A DNA stretch of 64,000 nt from contig JAGOQM010000009.1 in the NCBI GenBank assembly GCA_017991555.1, positions 124,001-188,000 of the forward strand. The letters are read 5' to 3'. Positions 44,050 through 52,610 of the stretch are shown piece after piece; the stretch's first letter is position 1; the number at the start of each line of letters is the position of its first letter. The notes beneath the pieces were generated by a model that searched no databases, was not told the origin of the DNA, and saw only the letters and a list, made by a program, of their open reading frames with translations. Source of the DNA: Neisseriaceae bacterium (GTDB taxonomy: Bacteria; Pseudomonadota; Gammaproteobacteria; Burkholderiales; Neisseriaceae). A program made the translations under genes and the position numbers.

Positions 44050-44080
44050 AAAAGCCGACCTTTAGCGGTCGGCTTTTTTA
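44050..44080. terminator. Terminator downstream of the LprI-like gene
   Basis: Stem AAGCCGACC / GGTCGGCTT with loop TTTAGC; the T run is better on the plus strand. Confidence 0.75.
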
Positions 44081-44095
44081 AATTTTTAAGCCCGC

Positions 44096-44470
44096 CTAGT
44101 TGGCGTAGCCCTGATAATCGGTTAAATCTTTGAGGCGTTTTTGAGTTTGATTGGTCAAACAACCGCTGTACACCATCGGTGCCATACTGCCCCCAGCATA
44201 AAAATCTGCCTCATATTGGCAGCTTAAGTCTCTAAACTTAAGCCAGGCCCGCTGTGCTTGCGTCAACTGTGCCCGACGAGGGGCATCCAAGGTGGCACGA
44301 TGCGCCCGATACGCCTGATTCAATGACCGATCGGCTGCTTCAAAGGCCTGATGGGCACATTGGTTTAATTCACGCTGGTTCAAGGTCTGTGCACAATCTA
44401 AAGCCAAGGCGGTACTGGCCAAACCCATGCCCAGCAACGCGCTAAGCCCCTTGTGGATAAGATGATTCAT
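44096..44470 (-). CDS. LprI/YecT-like (DUF1311) secreted protein
   Basis: About 124 residues from MNHLIHKGLS, with a GAGGAA site. A signal peptide (hydrophobic LSALLGMGLASTALA) precedes a mature part with LDCAQTLNQRELNQCAHQAFEAADRSLNQAYR and LTQAQRAWLKFRDLSCQYEADFY, with four cysteines, the LprI (DUF1311) signature. Some members inhibit lysozyme; this one is likely periplasmic and its target is unknown. The 5' end carries a DnaA-box word (44452-44460). Confidence 0.85.
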   Translation of the reverse strand: MNHLIHKGLSALLGMGLASTALALDCAQTLNQRELNQCAHQAFEAADRSLNQAYRAHRATLDAPRRAQLTQAQRAWLKFRDLSCQYEADFYAGGSMAPMVYSGCLTNQTQKRLKDLTDYQGYAN

Positions 44471-44602
44471 CTGCTTCCTCAATCAAAAACAACCATGACA
44501 GCCACCAGGAACACCCGTTTTATGGGCCTGTGCATAACCTAAAGCCCTAAAATAATGGCATCGTCCTGTGCATCATTTAAATCAAACATTATGTTATCCA
44601 CA
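44452..44602. other. Two DnaA boxes flanking the LprI-like start
   Basis: TGTGGATAA at 44452-44460 (reverse) and TTATCCACA at 44594-44602 (forward), both perfect. A further reverse perfect box is at 45318-45326, and a one-mismatch box at 45238-45246. Confidence 0.6.
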
Positions 44603-44663
44603 GCCCAACATGCCCATTCTGCTCTGTTTAACGCTTTTGCGAAGCACACAAGGCGTTTCTAGC

Positions 44664-45131
44664 TTATTCAAAAGACCTCATCATTAAAAAATTTTCAAGC
44701 ATGACACCTCTGCGTACAGGAAATCTTCTCTCAATGACACGAAAGTTGTGAAGTAAAAAAAAGGGCTCTGCCGTTTTACTTACATCAGAAGTTAACTCAT
44801 TAATCCCCTGTCGCTTTGCTTCTTCACAGATATGCATCATTAACTGAGTCCCTATCCCTTGCCTAGCATGACAACTAGAGACAAAGAAATGATCTATGTA
44901 CCCATCCAGCTGCAGATCAGCATAGCCCACAATCTCATCATTGACCAAAGCAACATAAGGCCTTAATTTTTGCATGTGCTCAAACCAAGCCTGAATATCT
45001 AGATCCCAAGGTGCCCATGCATTGATTTGTTCTTGTGTGTAATCTTTTGACGCGGTTTCATGAACCGCTGATAAAAATATCTCAAGTAACTTGTTTGCGT
45101 CACCATAAGCAAACTTTCTAATGTTCATCAT
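44664..45131 (-). CDS. GNAT-family N-acetyltransferase
   Basis: 155 residues. MNIRKFAYGDANKLLEIFLSAV at the start, EIVGYADLQLDGYIDHFFVSSCHARQGIGTQLMMHICEEAKRQGI (acetyl-CoA motif near residue 92, RQGIGTQL) and a C-terminal LHNFRVIERRF match small GNATs of the ElaA/YafP type. The acceptor is unknown. Codon use is AT-rich relative to neighbours. Confidence 0.82.
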   Translation of the reverse strand: MMNIRKFAYGDANKLLEIFLSAVHETASKDYTQEQINAWAPWDLDIQAWFEHMQKLRPYVALVNDEIVGYADLQLDGYIDHFFVSSCHARQGIGTQLMMHICEEAKRQGINELTSDVSKTAEPFFLLHNFRVIERRFPVRRGVMLENFLMMRSFE

Positions 45132-45338
45132 AAGACAGTATTCATTTCAATTAACTTTAAGATCTAAACGTCTTTACCACCGCTCACGCCTTAGAATATT
45201 CCCTGAGGGTGTATCACAAAGAAGACATACAGTTAAATAATCCACAAGCTAAAATCAGACAGCGTTCTGAACATTAAACCTTAACCTTTTAATGACTACG
45301 AACCTAAAAAATAAGATTGTGGATAAAAACAGCAGGTC

Positions 45339-45836
45339 TTAAGCCTGCGTCTGCACCCTGATGACTCTAGGCTCATGCTGGGTATGAGCCAGAAACCGCA
45401 AAAAATCAGCATAACCAATACACACCGTGGCGTCATTGACCAGCGGGTGAAAACCCAGTAGTTCATCTTGTTTGATGTTTTGATCCAACAGTACCGTCAC
45501 TTTTTGCGCCGTATCATAGGGCAAAGCAAACGGCGTCACGCAGCCTGGGGCCACGTTTAAGCATTGCTTTAATTTTTCTTCCGAGGCAAAAGACAGCCGG
45601 GATTCACCTATTTGCGCGGCAATGTGGGCTAAATCGGCACTTTGGTGTTCGTCCATGACCACCAAATACATGCGATTGCCTTTTTTATTCCGTAAAAACA
45701 AATTTTTAATGCCCTGATCGGGCAGTTCGATGTTCATTTTATAATAATCGTCAATCGCGCCTAAGGCAGGATGCGTCACCCGCACATAATCAATGCCTAA
45801 GTCCGTCAATAAGGTTAATACTGACTGCTCTGTCAT
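45339..45836 (-). CDS. Prolyl-tRNA editing protein (ProXp/YbaK type)
   Basis: 165 residues. VLTLLTDLGIDYVRVTHPALGAIDD, IKNLFLRNKKGNRMYLVVMDEHQSADL, LSFASEEKLKQCLNVAPGCVTPFAL and LGFHPLVNDATVCIGYADFLRFL are the pattern of PrdX/ProXp-ala, which removes alanine wrongly loaded on prolyl-tRNA. The K (in RNKKGN) and GCVTPFAL (binding loop) features agree. It begins 4 bp after the CsaA-like gene, so the two are co-transcribed. Confidence 0.9.
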   Translation of the reverse strand: MTEQSVLTLLTDLGIDYVRVTHPALGAIDDYYKMNIELPDQGIKNLFLRNKKGNRMYLVVMDEHQSADLAHIAAQIGESRLSFASEEKLKQCLNVAPGCVTPFALPYDTAQKVTVLLDQNIKQDELLGFHPLVNDATVCIGYADFLRFLAHTQHEPRVIRVQTQA

Positions 45837-45840
45837 CGAC

Positions 45841-46188
45841 TCACCCCGCGCGGGTACCGTTGGGCACCTGTTTTTCTGGTTGCGCCAACACCGGGATCAT
45901 CCCGTCTTCGTAGCCCAAATCAAACAGCATGCCCTCAGACACTTCACCCGCCATCGTGCGGGGCGCCATATTGACCACAAATAAGGCCTGCTTGCCCACA
46001 ATTTCCTGTGGGTTTTCTCGCTCGCCCCGCATCGCCGACAATATCGTGCGCGTAAAAGAGCCAAAGTCTACGCTTAGTTTCAATAACTTACGCGACTGTT
46101 CCACATCGCTCACGGCAGTGATGGTGCCCACCCGAATGTCCAACTGATTCAACACGCCAATGTCGATATTTGCTTTAACTGCAGCCAT
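45841..46188 (-). CDS. CsaA-like tRNA-binding domain protein
   Basis: 115 residues from MAAVKANIDI, with AAAGG upstream. A stand-alone OB-fold tRNA-binding domain: LDIRVGTITAVSDVEQSRKLLKLSVDFG, RTILSAMRGERENPQEIVGKQALFVVNMAPRTMAGEVSEGMLF. Homologues include CsaA, suggested to act in secretion or as a chaperone, and the C-terminal domain of methionyl-tRNA synthetase. Beside a tRNA-editing gene, a tRNA role is plausible, but unproved. Confidence 0.88.
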   Translation of the reverse strand: MAAVKANIDIGVLNQLDIRVGTITAVSDVEQSRKLLKLSVDFGSFTRTILSAMRGERENPQEIVGKQALFVVNMAPRTMAGEVSEGMLFDLGYEDGMIPVLAQPEKQVPNGTRAG

Positions 46189-46255
46189 TTTTATGCCTTT
46201 CATTCATGATGTCGATCCTTCACCATACCGCGATTTAGCTGCTTAGGGGTAGATC

Positions 46256-47164
46256 CTAATCAAGTGCATGAAAACCAGGCGGTACATCTTCAGGATTTTT
46301 AAAACTCACCCATTCAAAAGCATCCGGCTGAGCCATGAGTGCGCGCATCAGCTTATTATTGATGTCATGGCCTGATTTATAGCCCTCAAACGCCCCAATA
46401 ATGGGGTGGGCAATGACGTATAGGTCGCCCATGGCGTCTAAAATCTTATGTCGTACAAATTCATCCGCATAGCGCAAGCCATCTGGATTCAACACGTCGT
46501 CTTCATCAATCACGATCGCATTGGTTAAGTTACCACCTAGGCCAAGGTTATGGCTGCGCATGAACTCAACCTCTTGCATGAAGCCAAACGTGCGGGCCCG
46601 TGCAATTTCGTCTAAATAAGACGCCCCAGCAAAATCAATGGTAAACGTTTGGTTGCCACGGTTAATCACAGGGTGATCAAAATCAATGGTCAACGTCATT
46701 TTAAACCCATCATAAGGCGTGAGGCGCACCCATTTATCGGTTTCTTTCACCTCAACCACCTCTTTGATGCGTAAGAATTTTTTCAATTCTTTTTGATCAA
46801 CCACGCCGGCGTCTTGTAATAAATATAAAAAGGGGAGGCTAGAGCCATCCATGATTGGAATTTCAGGCGCGTTCAACTCAATACAAACGTTATCAATCCC
46901 AAAAGCCGCCAACGCCGACATCATGTGTTCAATCGTGCCCACTCTGACGCCCAGTTCGGTCACAATGGTTGAAGACAAACGGGTGTCGTTGATTAATTCA
47001 GGCACCATTTTAATCCAACCCGCCTGATCGCCAGTTAAATCCGTTCTTCTAAACTGAATGCCACTGTTGCTGGGCGCGGGTTTTAAAGTTAATAACACCC
47101 GTTCACCGGAATGCAGGCCCACACCGGTGGCACTCACTTCTTTGGCTAAGGTTCTTTGTAACAT
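46256..47164 (-). CDS. lpxC: UDP-3-O-acyl-N-acetylglucosamine deacetylase
   Basis: 302 residues; the committed zinc-dependent step of lipid A synthesis. MLQRTLAKEVSATGVGLHSGERV, VGTIEHMMSALAAFGIDN (zinc His), PIMDGSS near 100, DFDHPVI and ARTFGFMQEVEFMRSHNLGLGGNL near 190, and KILDAMGDLYVIAHPIIGAFEGYKSGHDINN near 236 (zinc His/Asp) are all present. The ATG at 47164 has an AGAG site; the ATG at 47170 does not. Transcription runs away from the proposed oriC directly upstream. In N. meningitidis lpxC, waaA and pgk also lie near each other (recalled, not checked). Confidence 0.96.
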   Translation of the reverse strand: MLQRTLAKEVSATGVGLHSGERVLLTLKPAPSNSGIQFRRTDLTGDQAGWIKMVPELINDTRLSSTIVTELGVRVGTIEHMMSALAAFGIDNVCIELNAPEIPIMDGSSLPFLYLLQDAGVVDQKELKKFLRIKEVVEVKETDKWVRLTPYDGFKMTLTIDFDHPVINRGNQTFTIDFAGASYLDEIARARTFGFMQEVEFMRSHNLGLGGNLTNAIVIDEDDVLNPDGLRYADEFVRHKILDAMGDLYVIAHPIIGAFEGYKSGHDINNKLMRALMAQPDAFEWVSFKNPEDVPPGFHALD

Positions 47165-47299
47165 AAGCATCTCTTTATCAATTCATGACTATTCCTTTGA
47201 TTCTAACAAATATTCAGTGGTTCATTCGGATATTTCGACAATGCCGAATGCCCAGACGGGTGTCATCATAGCTTTTAACTATAATGGTCGGTGACTAAC

Positions 47300-47840
47300 T
47301 TCGGGGGTAAGCACAGCATAAGTCTTAAGTTATCCACAGCATAATGGATTAACTAAATTCATTGACAAAGGCTGTACAGAGCTTAGCGACTTTATCCACA
47401 AGGTAAAAAAGCAGTTAAAGCTTTAATTTAACAATAGGATTCAAGTTATCCACAGAAAAAGTCAGGCTCTATCATTATCATCAGTATTTATATATAAAGT
47501 CTTTGATTGAATCATTAAAAACATAAAAAAAGACAAAGCATGCGACAATCACAGAAACGGCATTGAATAATCAAATGCCCACTCATAAAATAAAGGCCCG
47601 GTGGATAAGTTAAATTAGAGAAGGGGATAAGCAAAAAGTTATCAACAGAGAAAAACCGTTGTCAAAACAATCCACAATCAATGATGACGGCTTAAGTTTG
47701 GTTATCCACAGCCCAAAAAAGGCCGTAACAAATTGAAAAATAAAGGTCTTATAAGTTATCCACAGCCAAATTGAATCTTCATTAGCATCATCTTTTTTTA
47801 AATATTAAAATACTATATTAGTTATAAACGTTACTCAAAA
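47300..47840. other. Candidate chromosomal replication origin (oriC)
   Basis: Gap between divergent lpxC and selO. Five perfect DnaA boxes TTATCCACA, all forward: 47330-47338, 47392-47400, 47446-47454, 47702-47710, 47756-47764. One-mismatch boxes: 47600-47608 (reverse) and 47639-47647 (TTATCAACA). AT-rich unwinding candidates: TATTTATATATAAAG at 47486-47500 and the T/A-only stretch 47792-47830 just past the last box. Both flanking genes are transcribed outward. No dnaA or dnaN lies here. Confidence 0.82.
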
Positions 47841-47873
47841 AATAAAGCAGTCAGTTTAAATAGGACATACATC

Positions 47874-49331
47874 ATGGAATTAACACAGTTATTACAACAA
47901 AACCGTATGCAACAATTACCCAAACTGTTTTATGCACCGGTTAAAACAGAAAAACTAACGGCGCCAACGCTGTTATTAAGTAACCAACCATTGGCGAACC
48001 AATTTAATTTAAACGAAACAGATTTTTTAACTGGGGATAATTTAGGGGTTCTGTCAGGCAACCCTAAAAGTTATCGACAGGCACCGATTGCCACTTTGTA
48101 TTCTGGCCACCAATTTGGCCATTACACGGCCCAATTAGGCGATGGCAGAGCGGTTATTATTGGTGACGTTGTGGATAAGCATAACCAACGGTGGGAATGG
48201 CAATTAAAAGGCGCCGGCCAAACGCCGTTTTCAAGACACGCCGATGGACGAGCCGTTTTACGTTCCAGTATTCGAGAATATTTGTGTTCGGAAGCGATGG
48301 CAGCCCTACACATTCCCACCACACGGGCTTTAAGTTTGGTGGCCTCTGATGACCCTGTTTATAGAGAACGCGTTGAAACAGCGGCGATTGTGACCCGGCT
48401 AGCGCCTAGTTTCATCCGCTTTGGGCACTTCGAAGTGTTTTACCATCGAAAGTTACACACAGATTTACAATTATTGGCCGATCACGTCATCGATTTATAT
48501 TATCCACAGTGTCGAGAAGCGAAGAATCCCTATCTGGCTTTTTTTGAGGCTGTGAGTAAAAAAACCGCAGAAACGATTGCGCTGTGGCAATCGGTTGGCT
48601 TTTGTCATGGCGTACTCAATACGGACAATATGTCTATATTGGGTTTAACCCTAGACTACGGTCCTTTTGGGTTTTTAGATGGGTTTGATTTTCAGCACGT
48701 CTGCAATCATTCTGATCACGCTGGCCGCTATGCTTTTAACCAACAGCCTTTTATCGGACAATGGAATTTATCCTGTTTGGCATCGACATTGTTACCCTTT
48801 GCCGAAGAAGCGGAACTGGTGGCCATTTTAAATGACTATGCGCGTCACTATCAAAACCACTACGATCAGCTGATGGCGGCGAAGTTAGGCTTACAAACCG
48901 TGCCGGAAGCAGCGTTTGTGCTGCGCTTATTACGGGTGATGGCGGCGCAATCGGTAGACTTTACCCTTTTCTTTAGGGCACTGGCTCAGTTTGATCCCCA
49001 TACGGGCACTTTGCCGGCCCCTGTACGCGTTTTATTAACCGACCCTAGGGCCCTAGATGAATGGTTGGCTGACTACGCACAGCGGCTGTTACAAGAGGGC
49101 AGAGGCCAATCGGTTAAAATAGCCGCCATGAATGGCGTCAACCCTAAATACATATTGCGCAATTATTTATTAGAACAGGCCATCAAAAAAGCCGAAAATA
49201 AAGACTATTCTGAATTAAATCAATTGGCTAAGGTGATTGCCGAGCCTTACGCAGAGTGGCCTGAGTATGAAGCTTATGCGGCTTTGTCACCGGCGTGGTC
49301 TAAAGACATCAGCATTAGCTGTTCTAGCTAA
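47874..49331 (+). CDS. selO: Protein adenylyltransferase SelO (YdiU/UPF0061)
   Basis: 485 residues; a pseudokinase-fold enzyme that transfers AMP to protein Ser/Thr/Tyr, linked to redox homeostasis. Motifs: YSGHQFGHYTAQLGDGRAVIIGD near residue 79, WQLKGAGQTPFSRHADGRAVLRSSIREYLCSEAMAAL near 110, VGFCHGVLNTDNMSILGLTLDYGPFGFLDGFD near 240 (the active-site Asp pair) and GQWNLSCLA near 297. Length agrees with E. coli SelO. Two DnaA-box words (48170, 48500) fall inside. The 5' UTR is part of the proposed oriC. Confidence 0.94.
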   Translation: MELTQLLQQNRMQQLPKLFYAPVKTEKLTAPTLLLSNQPLANQFNLNETDFLTGDNLGVLSGNPKSYRQAPIATLYSGHQFGHYTAQLGDGRAVIIGDVVDKHNQRWEWQLKGAGQTPFSRHADGRAVLRSSIREYLCSEAMAALHIPTTRALSLVASDDPVYRERVETAAIVTRLAPSFIRFGHFEVFYHRKLHTDLQLLADHVIDLYYPQCREAKNPYLAFFEAVSKKTAETIALWQSVGFCHGVLNTDNMSILGLTLDYGPFGFLDGFDFQHVCNHSDHAGRYAFNQQPFIGQWNLSCLASTLLPFAEEAELVAILNDYARHYQNHYDQLMAAKLGLQTVPEAAFVLRLLRVMAAQSVDFTLFFRALAQFDPHTGTLPAPVRVLLTDPRALDEWLADYAQRLLQEGRGQSVKIAAMNGVNPKYILRNYLLEQAIKKAENKDYSELNQLAKVIAEPYAEWPEYEAYAALSPAWSKDISISCSS

Positions 49332-49332
49332 A

Positions 49333-49348
49333 TGTTTCACGTGAAACA
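49333..49348. promoter_or_regulatory. parS site just after selO (perfect)
   Basis: TGTTTCACGTGAAACA, perfect palindrome, immediately beyond the selO stop and 1.6 kb from the last DnaA box of the proposed oriC. Confidence 0.92.
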
Positions 49349-49399
49349 CAGTCGAAAACAGAATGATACAATGAACTAAATTTATCCTTATGAGACACC

Positions 49400-50023
49400 A
49401 TGACGGTTTTAACTTATCAGACGTTGGCTGCCCCTTGTTATGCAGAGCTTAAAGACAAAGGCAGTAAATTCATGGCTTTTGCCTACCCAATCAGCAGCAG
49501 TGATGAGGTTAAAGCCTTATTAGAGCCCCTTAAAAAAGAGCATTTTAAGGCGGTTCATTTTTGCTATGCTTATCGGTTAGGGCCCGACGGCAGTGATTTT
49601 CGAGCCAATGATGATGGTGAACCGTCAGGCAGTGCTGGACGACCCATTTTAGGTCAAATTGACAGTGCTGAATTAACCGATGTGGTGGTCATTGTGGTGC
49701 GTTATTTTGGCGGTACTTTACTGGGCGTGCCCGGCTTGATTCAGGCCTATAAAGGCGCCACTGCTTTGGCTTTGGCCGAAGGGACAGTACTGCTTAAAAA
49801 CGTCACCCATCACACCCTGTTAAGCTTTGAATACGCCACCATGAATGATGTCATGCGCTTGATTAAAACCCATGAGGTGGTCATTTTATCTCAAGAAATG
49901 ACCTACGATTGCCAGCTAAAAGTCAGCGTGCCGTTGGCGCATAAAGACGCGTTCTTAAGTGCCATCACGCATTTAAGAACGGTTAAAATCAACCCCATTA
50001 CTTCAGAATGCACGCCGGAATGA
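49400..50023 (+). CDS. yigZ: YigZ/IMPACT family protein
   Basis: 207 residues. KDKGSKFMAFAYPISSSDEV, HFCYAYRLGPDGSDFRANDDGEPSGSAGRPILGQI and VVVIVVRYFGGTLLGVPGLIQAYKGAT are the IMPACT/YigZ signature; the C-terminal domain resembles the EF-G-like fold. The bacterial function is not settled; eukaryotic IMPACT regulates translation. It overlaps waaC by four bases (ATGA), so the two are coupled. Confidence 0.92.
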   Translation: MTVLTYQTLAAPCYAELKDKGSKFMAFAYPISSSDEVKALLEPLKKEHFKAVHFCYAYRLGPDGSDFRANDDGEPSGSAGRPILGQIDSAELTDVVVIVVRYFGGTLLGVPGLIQAYKGATALALAEGTVLLKNVTHHTLLSFEYATMNDVMRLIKTHEVVILSQEMTYDCQLKVSVPLAHKDAFLSAITHLRTVKINPITSECTPE

Positions 50024-50991
50024 AAAAAATACTGTTACTGAAAATGTCGTCTATGGGCGACTTAATTCATTGTTTACCGGCCTTAACCGACTTACAACAG
50101 GCTCCAGAATGGGCCTCTGCGCAAGTCACCTGGGTTGCTGAAGAATCGTTTATTGACATTCCACCGATGCACCCGATGGTCAAACACGTTTTACCCGTGG
50201 CCTTAAGGCGATGGAAAAAACGGTTGGGTGAACCACAAACCTGGCGCGAATATCAAGCTTTAAAACAGCAGTTACGCAGCCAACGGTGGGACGCAATTGT
50301 GGATTGCCAAGGCTTATTAAAAAGTGCTTGGGTGGCGCGAATGGCCAAGCAGCCGGTGAGCGGTTACGACAGGCACAGTATTAAAGAACCGGTGGCCAGT
50401 TATTTTTATCAGCATCAATACGCCGTGGCCAAAACCTTACCGGCAGTTGAACGCAATCGCCAATTGTTGGCTCAGGCATTGGGCTATGCCGTACACGGCA
50501 AGCCTGATTTTGGTTTGCCTACGCTAGCGCAGCATGAACTGACGCCACAGCGGGCTTTTGCGGCTTTGATTCACGGCACCAGTGCCGAGGCCAAAGAGTG
50601 GCCAGAAGCCGCCTGGGTGGCCTTGGGGCAACGGTTAAACCAACAGGGCATTGCCTGCGTGTTGTTTTGGGGTAATGAGCGCGAGCACCTACGGGCCCAA
50701 CGCATTGCCGCTGCGCTAAGCGACGCCGTGGTGATGCCCAAGCTCAGCATTGCGGCGGCGGGGCAAATCATCGCCGCAGCATTGGCGGTGGTGGCGGTCG
50801 ACACGGGCCTGGCTCATTTGGCCAACACTCAAAATCGCCCATTGATTACCTTATACCTAGACAGTGAACCCCACCTCACCGGCGCCATCGCCACAGCCCA
50901 CACTGATAAAGTGGCTAATTTAGGGGGCAAAGGACAGCAGCCTAGCGTCGATGAAGTGTGGTCCATTCTGTGTCAATACGATCTATTTTAA
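50020..50991 (+). CDS. waaC: LPS heptosyltransferase I
   Basis: 323 residues from MKKILLLKMSSMGDLIHCLPALTDL, the conserved GT9 start. Other WaaC features: VTWVAEESFIDIPPMHP, WDAIVDCQGLLKSAWVARMA, GTSAEAKEWPEAAWVALGQRL near 185 (the ADP-heptose region) and VVAVDTGLAHLA near 260. It adds the first L-glycero-D-manno-heptose to Kdo of the LPS inner core, downstream of WaaA (encoded at 17 kb). Start codon overlaps the yigZ stop. Confidence 0.93.
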   Translation: MKKILLLKMSSMGDLIHCLPALTDLQQAPEWASAQVTWVAEESFIDIPPMHPMVKHVLPVALRRWKKRLGEPQTWREYQALKQQLRSQRWDAIVDCQGLLKSAWVARMAKQPVSGYDRHSIKEPVASYFYQHQYAVAKTLPAVERNRQLLAQALGYAVHGKPDFGLPTLAQHELTPQRAFAALIHGTSAEAKEWPEAAWVALGQRLNQQGIACVLFWGNEREHLRAQRIAAALSDAVVMPKLSIAAAGQIIAAALAVVAVDTGLAHLANTQNRPLITLYLDSEPHLTGAIATAHTDKVANLGGKGQQPSVDEVWSILCQYDLF

Positions 50992-51000
50992 AAAGCCTTT

Positions 51001-51687
51001 ATGCAATTAACCATTAATACCATCGGGGTCATTGAGTCCCCTTACCAACAAAAATTCGGCATTGCCCGTCAGCCAGGGCTCGTGGATGCAGCCAAGGTCT
51101 GGTTGGTATTGGCGCCTGAGTTTACGGAAGAAAGCGTGCGCGGCTTGGCCGGCTTTGATTATGTGTGGGTACACTTTGTGTTTCATGCTGCGATTAAAGA
51201 CGGTTGGTCGCCCTTGGTTCGGCCTCCGCGCCTAGGCGGCAAACAAAAAATGGGGGTGTTTGCCACCCGCAGCCCCCATCGGCCCAATCATTTAGGCCTG
51301 TCGTTATTGCGCTTAGAGACGGTGGACACTCATAAAGGGGTGCGTTTGTTGCTCAGTGGGGCTGATTTATTGGATGGCACACCGGTCATCGACATCAAGC
51401 CCTATATTCCGTTTGTGGAAGCCAAGCCCGATGCCAGGAGTGGTTTTGTATTGGGCACACCGCCTTTGTTAAGCGTTATCTGGTCTGAAGGCGCTTTGAG
51501 TCAGCTACAAGATTATGGCCTTGATCAAGGGTTTAAAGATTTGGTGAGCCAAAGCGTGGCGCAAGATCCGCGCCCAGCCTATCAGGAAGACGCGCAGCGG
51601 GTGTATGGCATGTTGTTGGCAGGGGTGAACGTGTCGTTTCAGGTTCAAGGGGAAGCCGCCACGATCGTGGCTTTAAGCCAAGCATAA
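51001..51687 (+). CDS. trmO: tRNA (adenine37-N6)-methyltransferase TrmO
   Basis: 228 residues. INTIGVIESPYQQKFGIARQPGLVD, FDYVWVHFVFH, VRPPRLGGKQKMGVFATRSPHRPNHLGLSLLRL near residue 76 and GADLLDGTPVIDIKPYIPFVEAKPDARSG near 119 are the TsaA/YaeB/TrmO pattern. It methylates t6A37 of threonine tRNA. It follows waaC after 9 bp, probably as the last gene of yigZ-waaC-trmO. Confidence 0.94.
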   Translation: MQLTINTIGVIESPYQQKFGIARQPGLVDAAKVWLVLAPEFTEESVRGLAGFDYVWVHFVFHAAIKDGWSPLVRPPRLGGKQKMGVFATRSPHRPNHLGLSLLRLETVDTHKGVRLLLSGADLLDGTPVIDIKPYIPFVEAKPDARSGFVLGTPPLLSVIWSEGALSQLQDYGLDQGFKDLVSQSVAQDPRPAYQEDAQRVYGMLLAGVNVSFQVQGEAATIVALSQA

Positions 51688-51717
51688 AAAAGCCTCGGTT
51701 AACCCGAGGCTTTTTTA
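51686..51717. terminator. Bidirectional terminator after trmO
   Basis: AAAAAAGCCTCGG-TTAA-CCGAGGCTTTTTT hairpin between converging genes. Confidence 0.92.
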
Positions 51718-51727
51718 TCACGCTGGT

Positions 51728-52003
51728 TTATGAAGCCTGGTTGGCAATCATCATGCCACCAAACACCACGATAAATGCCAGATACAGAATCAGACACACG
51801 GCCATAATCAATAAGTTGGCCTTACAAAAATTGGCCCGCCACTTAGGCCCACTACCAAAGCCCCAAACAAACATCATCACCAAATTGACTAAGGGAATCA
51901 TGAGGATGATTAAGGTTAATACCCACTCCTTTACCGAAGGAGGGGCTTCAGGTGTCCAACCCATTGAGGGTTGATTAAAGGGTTCTACTTGTGGTGTCGT
52001 CAT
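51728..52003 (-). CDS. Small membrane protein of unknown function
   Basis: 91 residues. Cytoplasmic Pro-rich N-terminus (PSMGWTPEAPPSVKEW), then two hydrophobic segments (about 28-48 VLTLIILMIPLVNLVMMFVWG, split here by W, and 61-84 NLLIMAVCLILYLAFIVV) with a basic loop KWRANFCKAN. The pattern resembles small DUF4190/YckD-like integral proteins, but no family is certain. It precedes a DUF4377 lipoprotein gene on the same strand (24 bp apart). Confidence 0.7.
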   Translation of the reverse strand: MTTPQVEPFNQPSMGWTPEAPPSVKEWVLTLIILMIPLVNLVMMFVWGFGSGPKWRANFCKANLLIMAVCLILYLAFIVVFGGMMIANQAS

Positions 52004-52026
52004 AAATGTTCCTTAAGGGTAAGCCA

Positions 52027-52383
52027 TTATTTAATAGGCATGACTTCGCCGGTTTGGGCGTTGGTTTTTTCCAACACTTTCACCAAGCTCCAGCGTTGGC
52101 TAGACGCATCCGCTGGCACGTCTTTAGGGTCTAAGTTTTTCACAAACACTTGCAGTTTATACTGATAGCCTTCTTCATAAGTGAAGCCTTGAATGCCGTC
52201 ATAAAAATAGGTCCACTCAGCCTCGGGGGTGTCTTTAACCTGCATGCATTTCATGGGGGCAACCCCCACGCAATCAACTAAGTTAGGGCCAACATAAAGG
52301 GTTTTTTCTTGATTGCGTTCAGCCGCAGTGGCGGCACAGCCGCTTAAAGCCAATAGGGCCGTTGCCCACATAATGGTTTTCAT
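52027..52383 (-). CDS. DUF4377-domain lipoprotein
   Basis: 118 residues. A lipoprotein signal peptide with lipobox LSGC (Cys16), then TLYVGPNLVDCVGVAPMKCMQVKDTPEAEWTYFYDGIQGFTYEEGYQYKLQVFV, the DUF4377 pattern found beside or within META/HslJ-type envelope proteins. Two cysteines (VDC, MKC) may form a disulfide. Function unknown. Shares a strand with the small membrane protein. Confidence 0.85.
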   Translation of the reverse strand: MKTIMWATALLALSGCAATAAERNQEKTLYVGPNLVDCVGVAPMKCMQVKDTPEAEWTYFYDGIQGFTYEEGYQYKLQVFVKNLDPKDVPADASSQRWSLVKVLEKTNAQTGEVMPIK

Positions 52384-52566
52384 GAATCAATCTCCTAAAA
52401 AACGTGCGTATAAAAAGAGCGGGTAAAATACAGATAAGTATCAATCGCCTGGGCCATTGTCGCGTTACGTGGCCTATTTTCACTGGTGTGATTAAATTCA
52501 AAAGCAATATTCGTTTAGGATAGATAATCTAATAATTAATAAGTTCAGTCAATAACATCATAGAAT

Positions 52567-52600
52567 AAAAAAAGGTCACCTAAAAGGTCACCTTTTTTTA
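52567..52600 (-). terminator. Terminator of tsaC
   Basis: Arms AAAAAAAGGT and ACCTTTTTTT enclose a C-C mismatch and an ACC/GGT inner pair; T run on the minus strand. Confidence 0.72.
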
Positions 52601-52610
52601 TATTGAGCAA

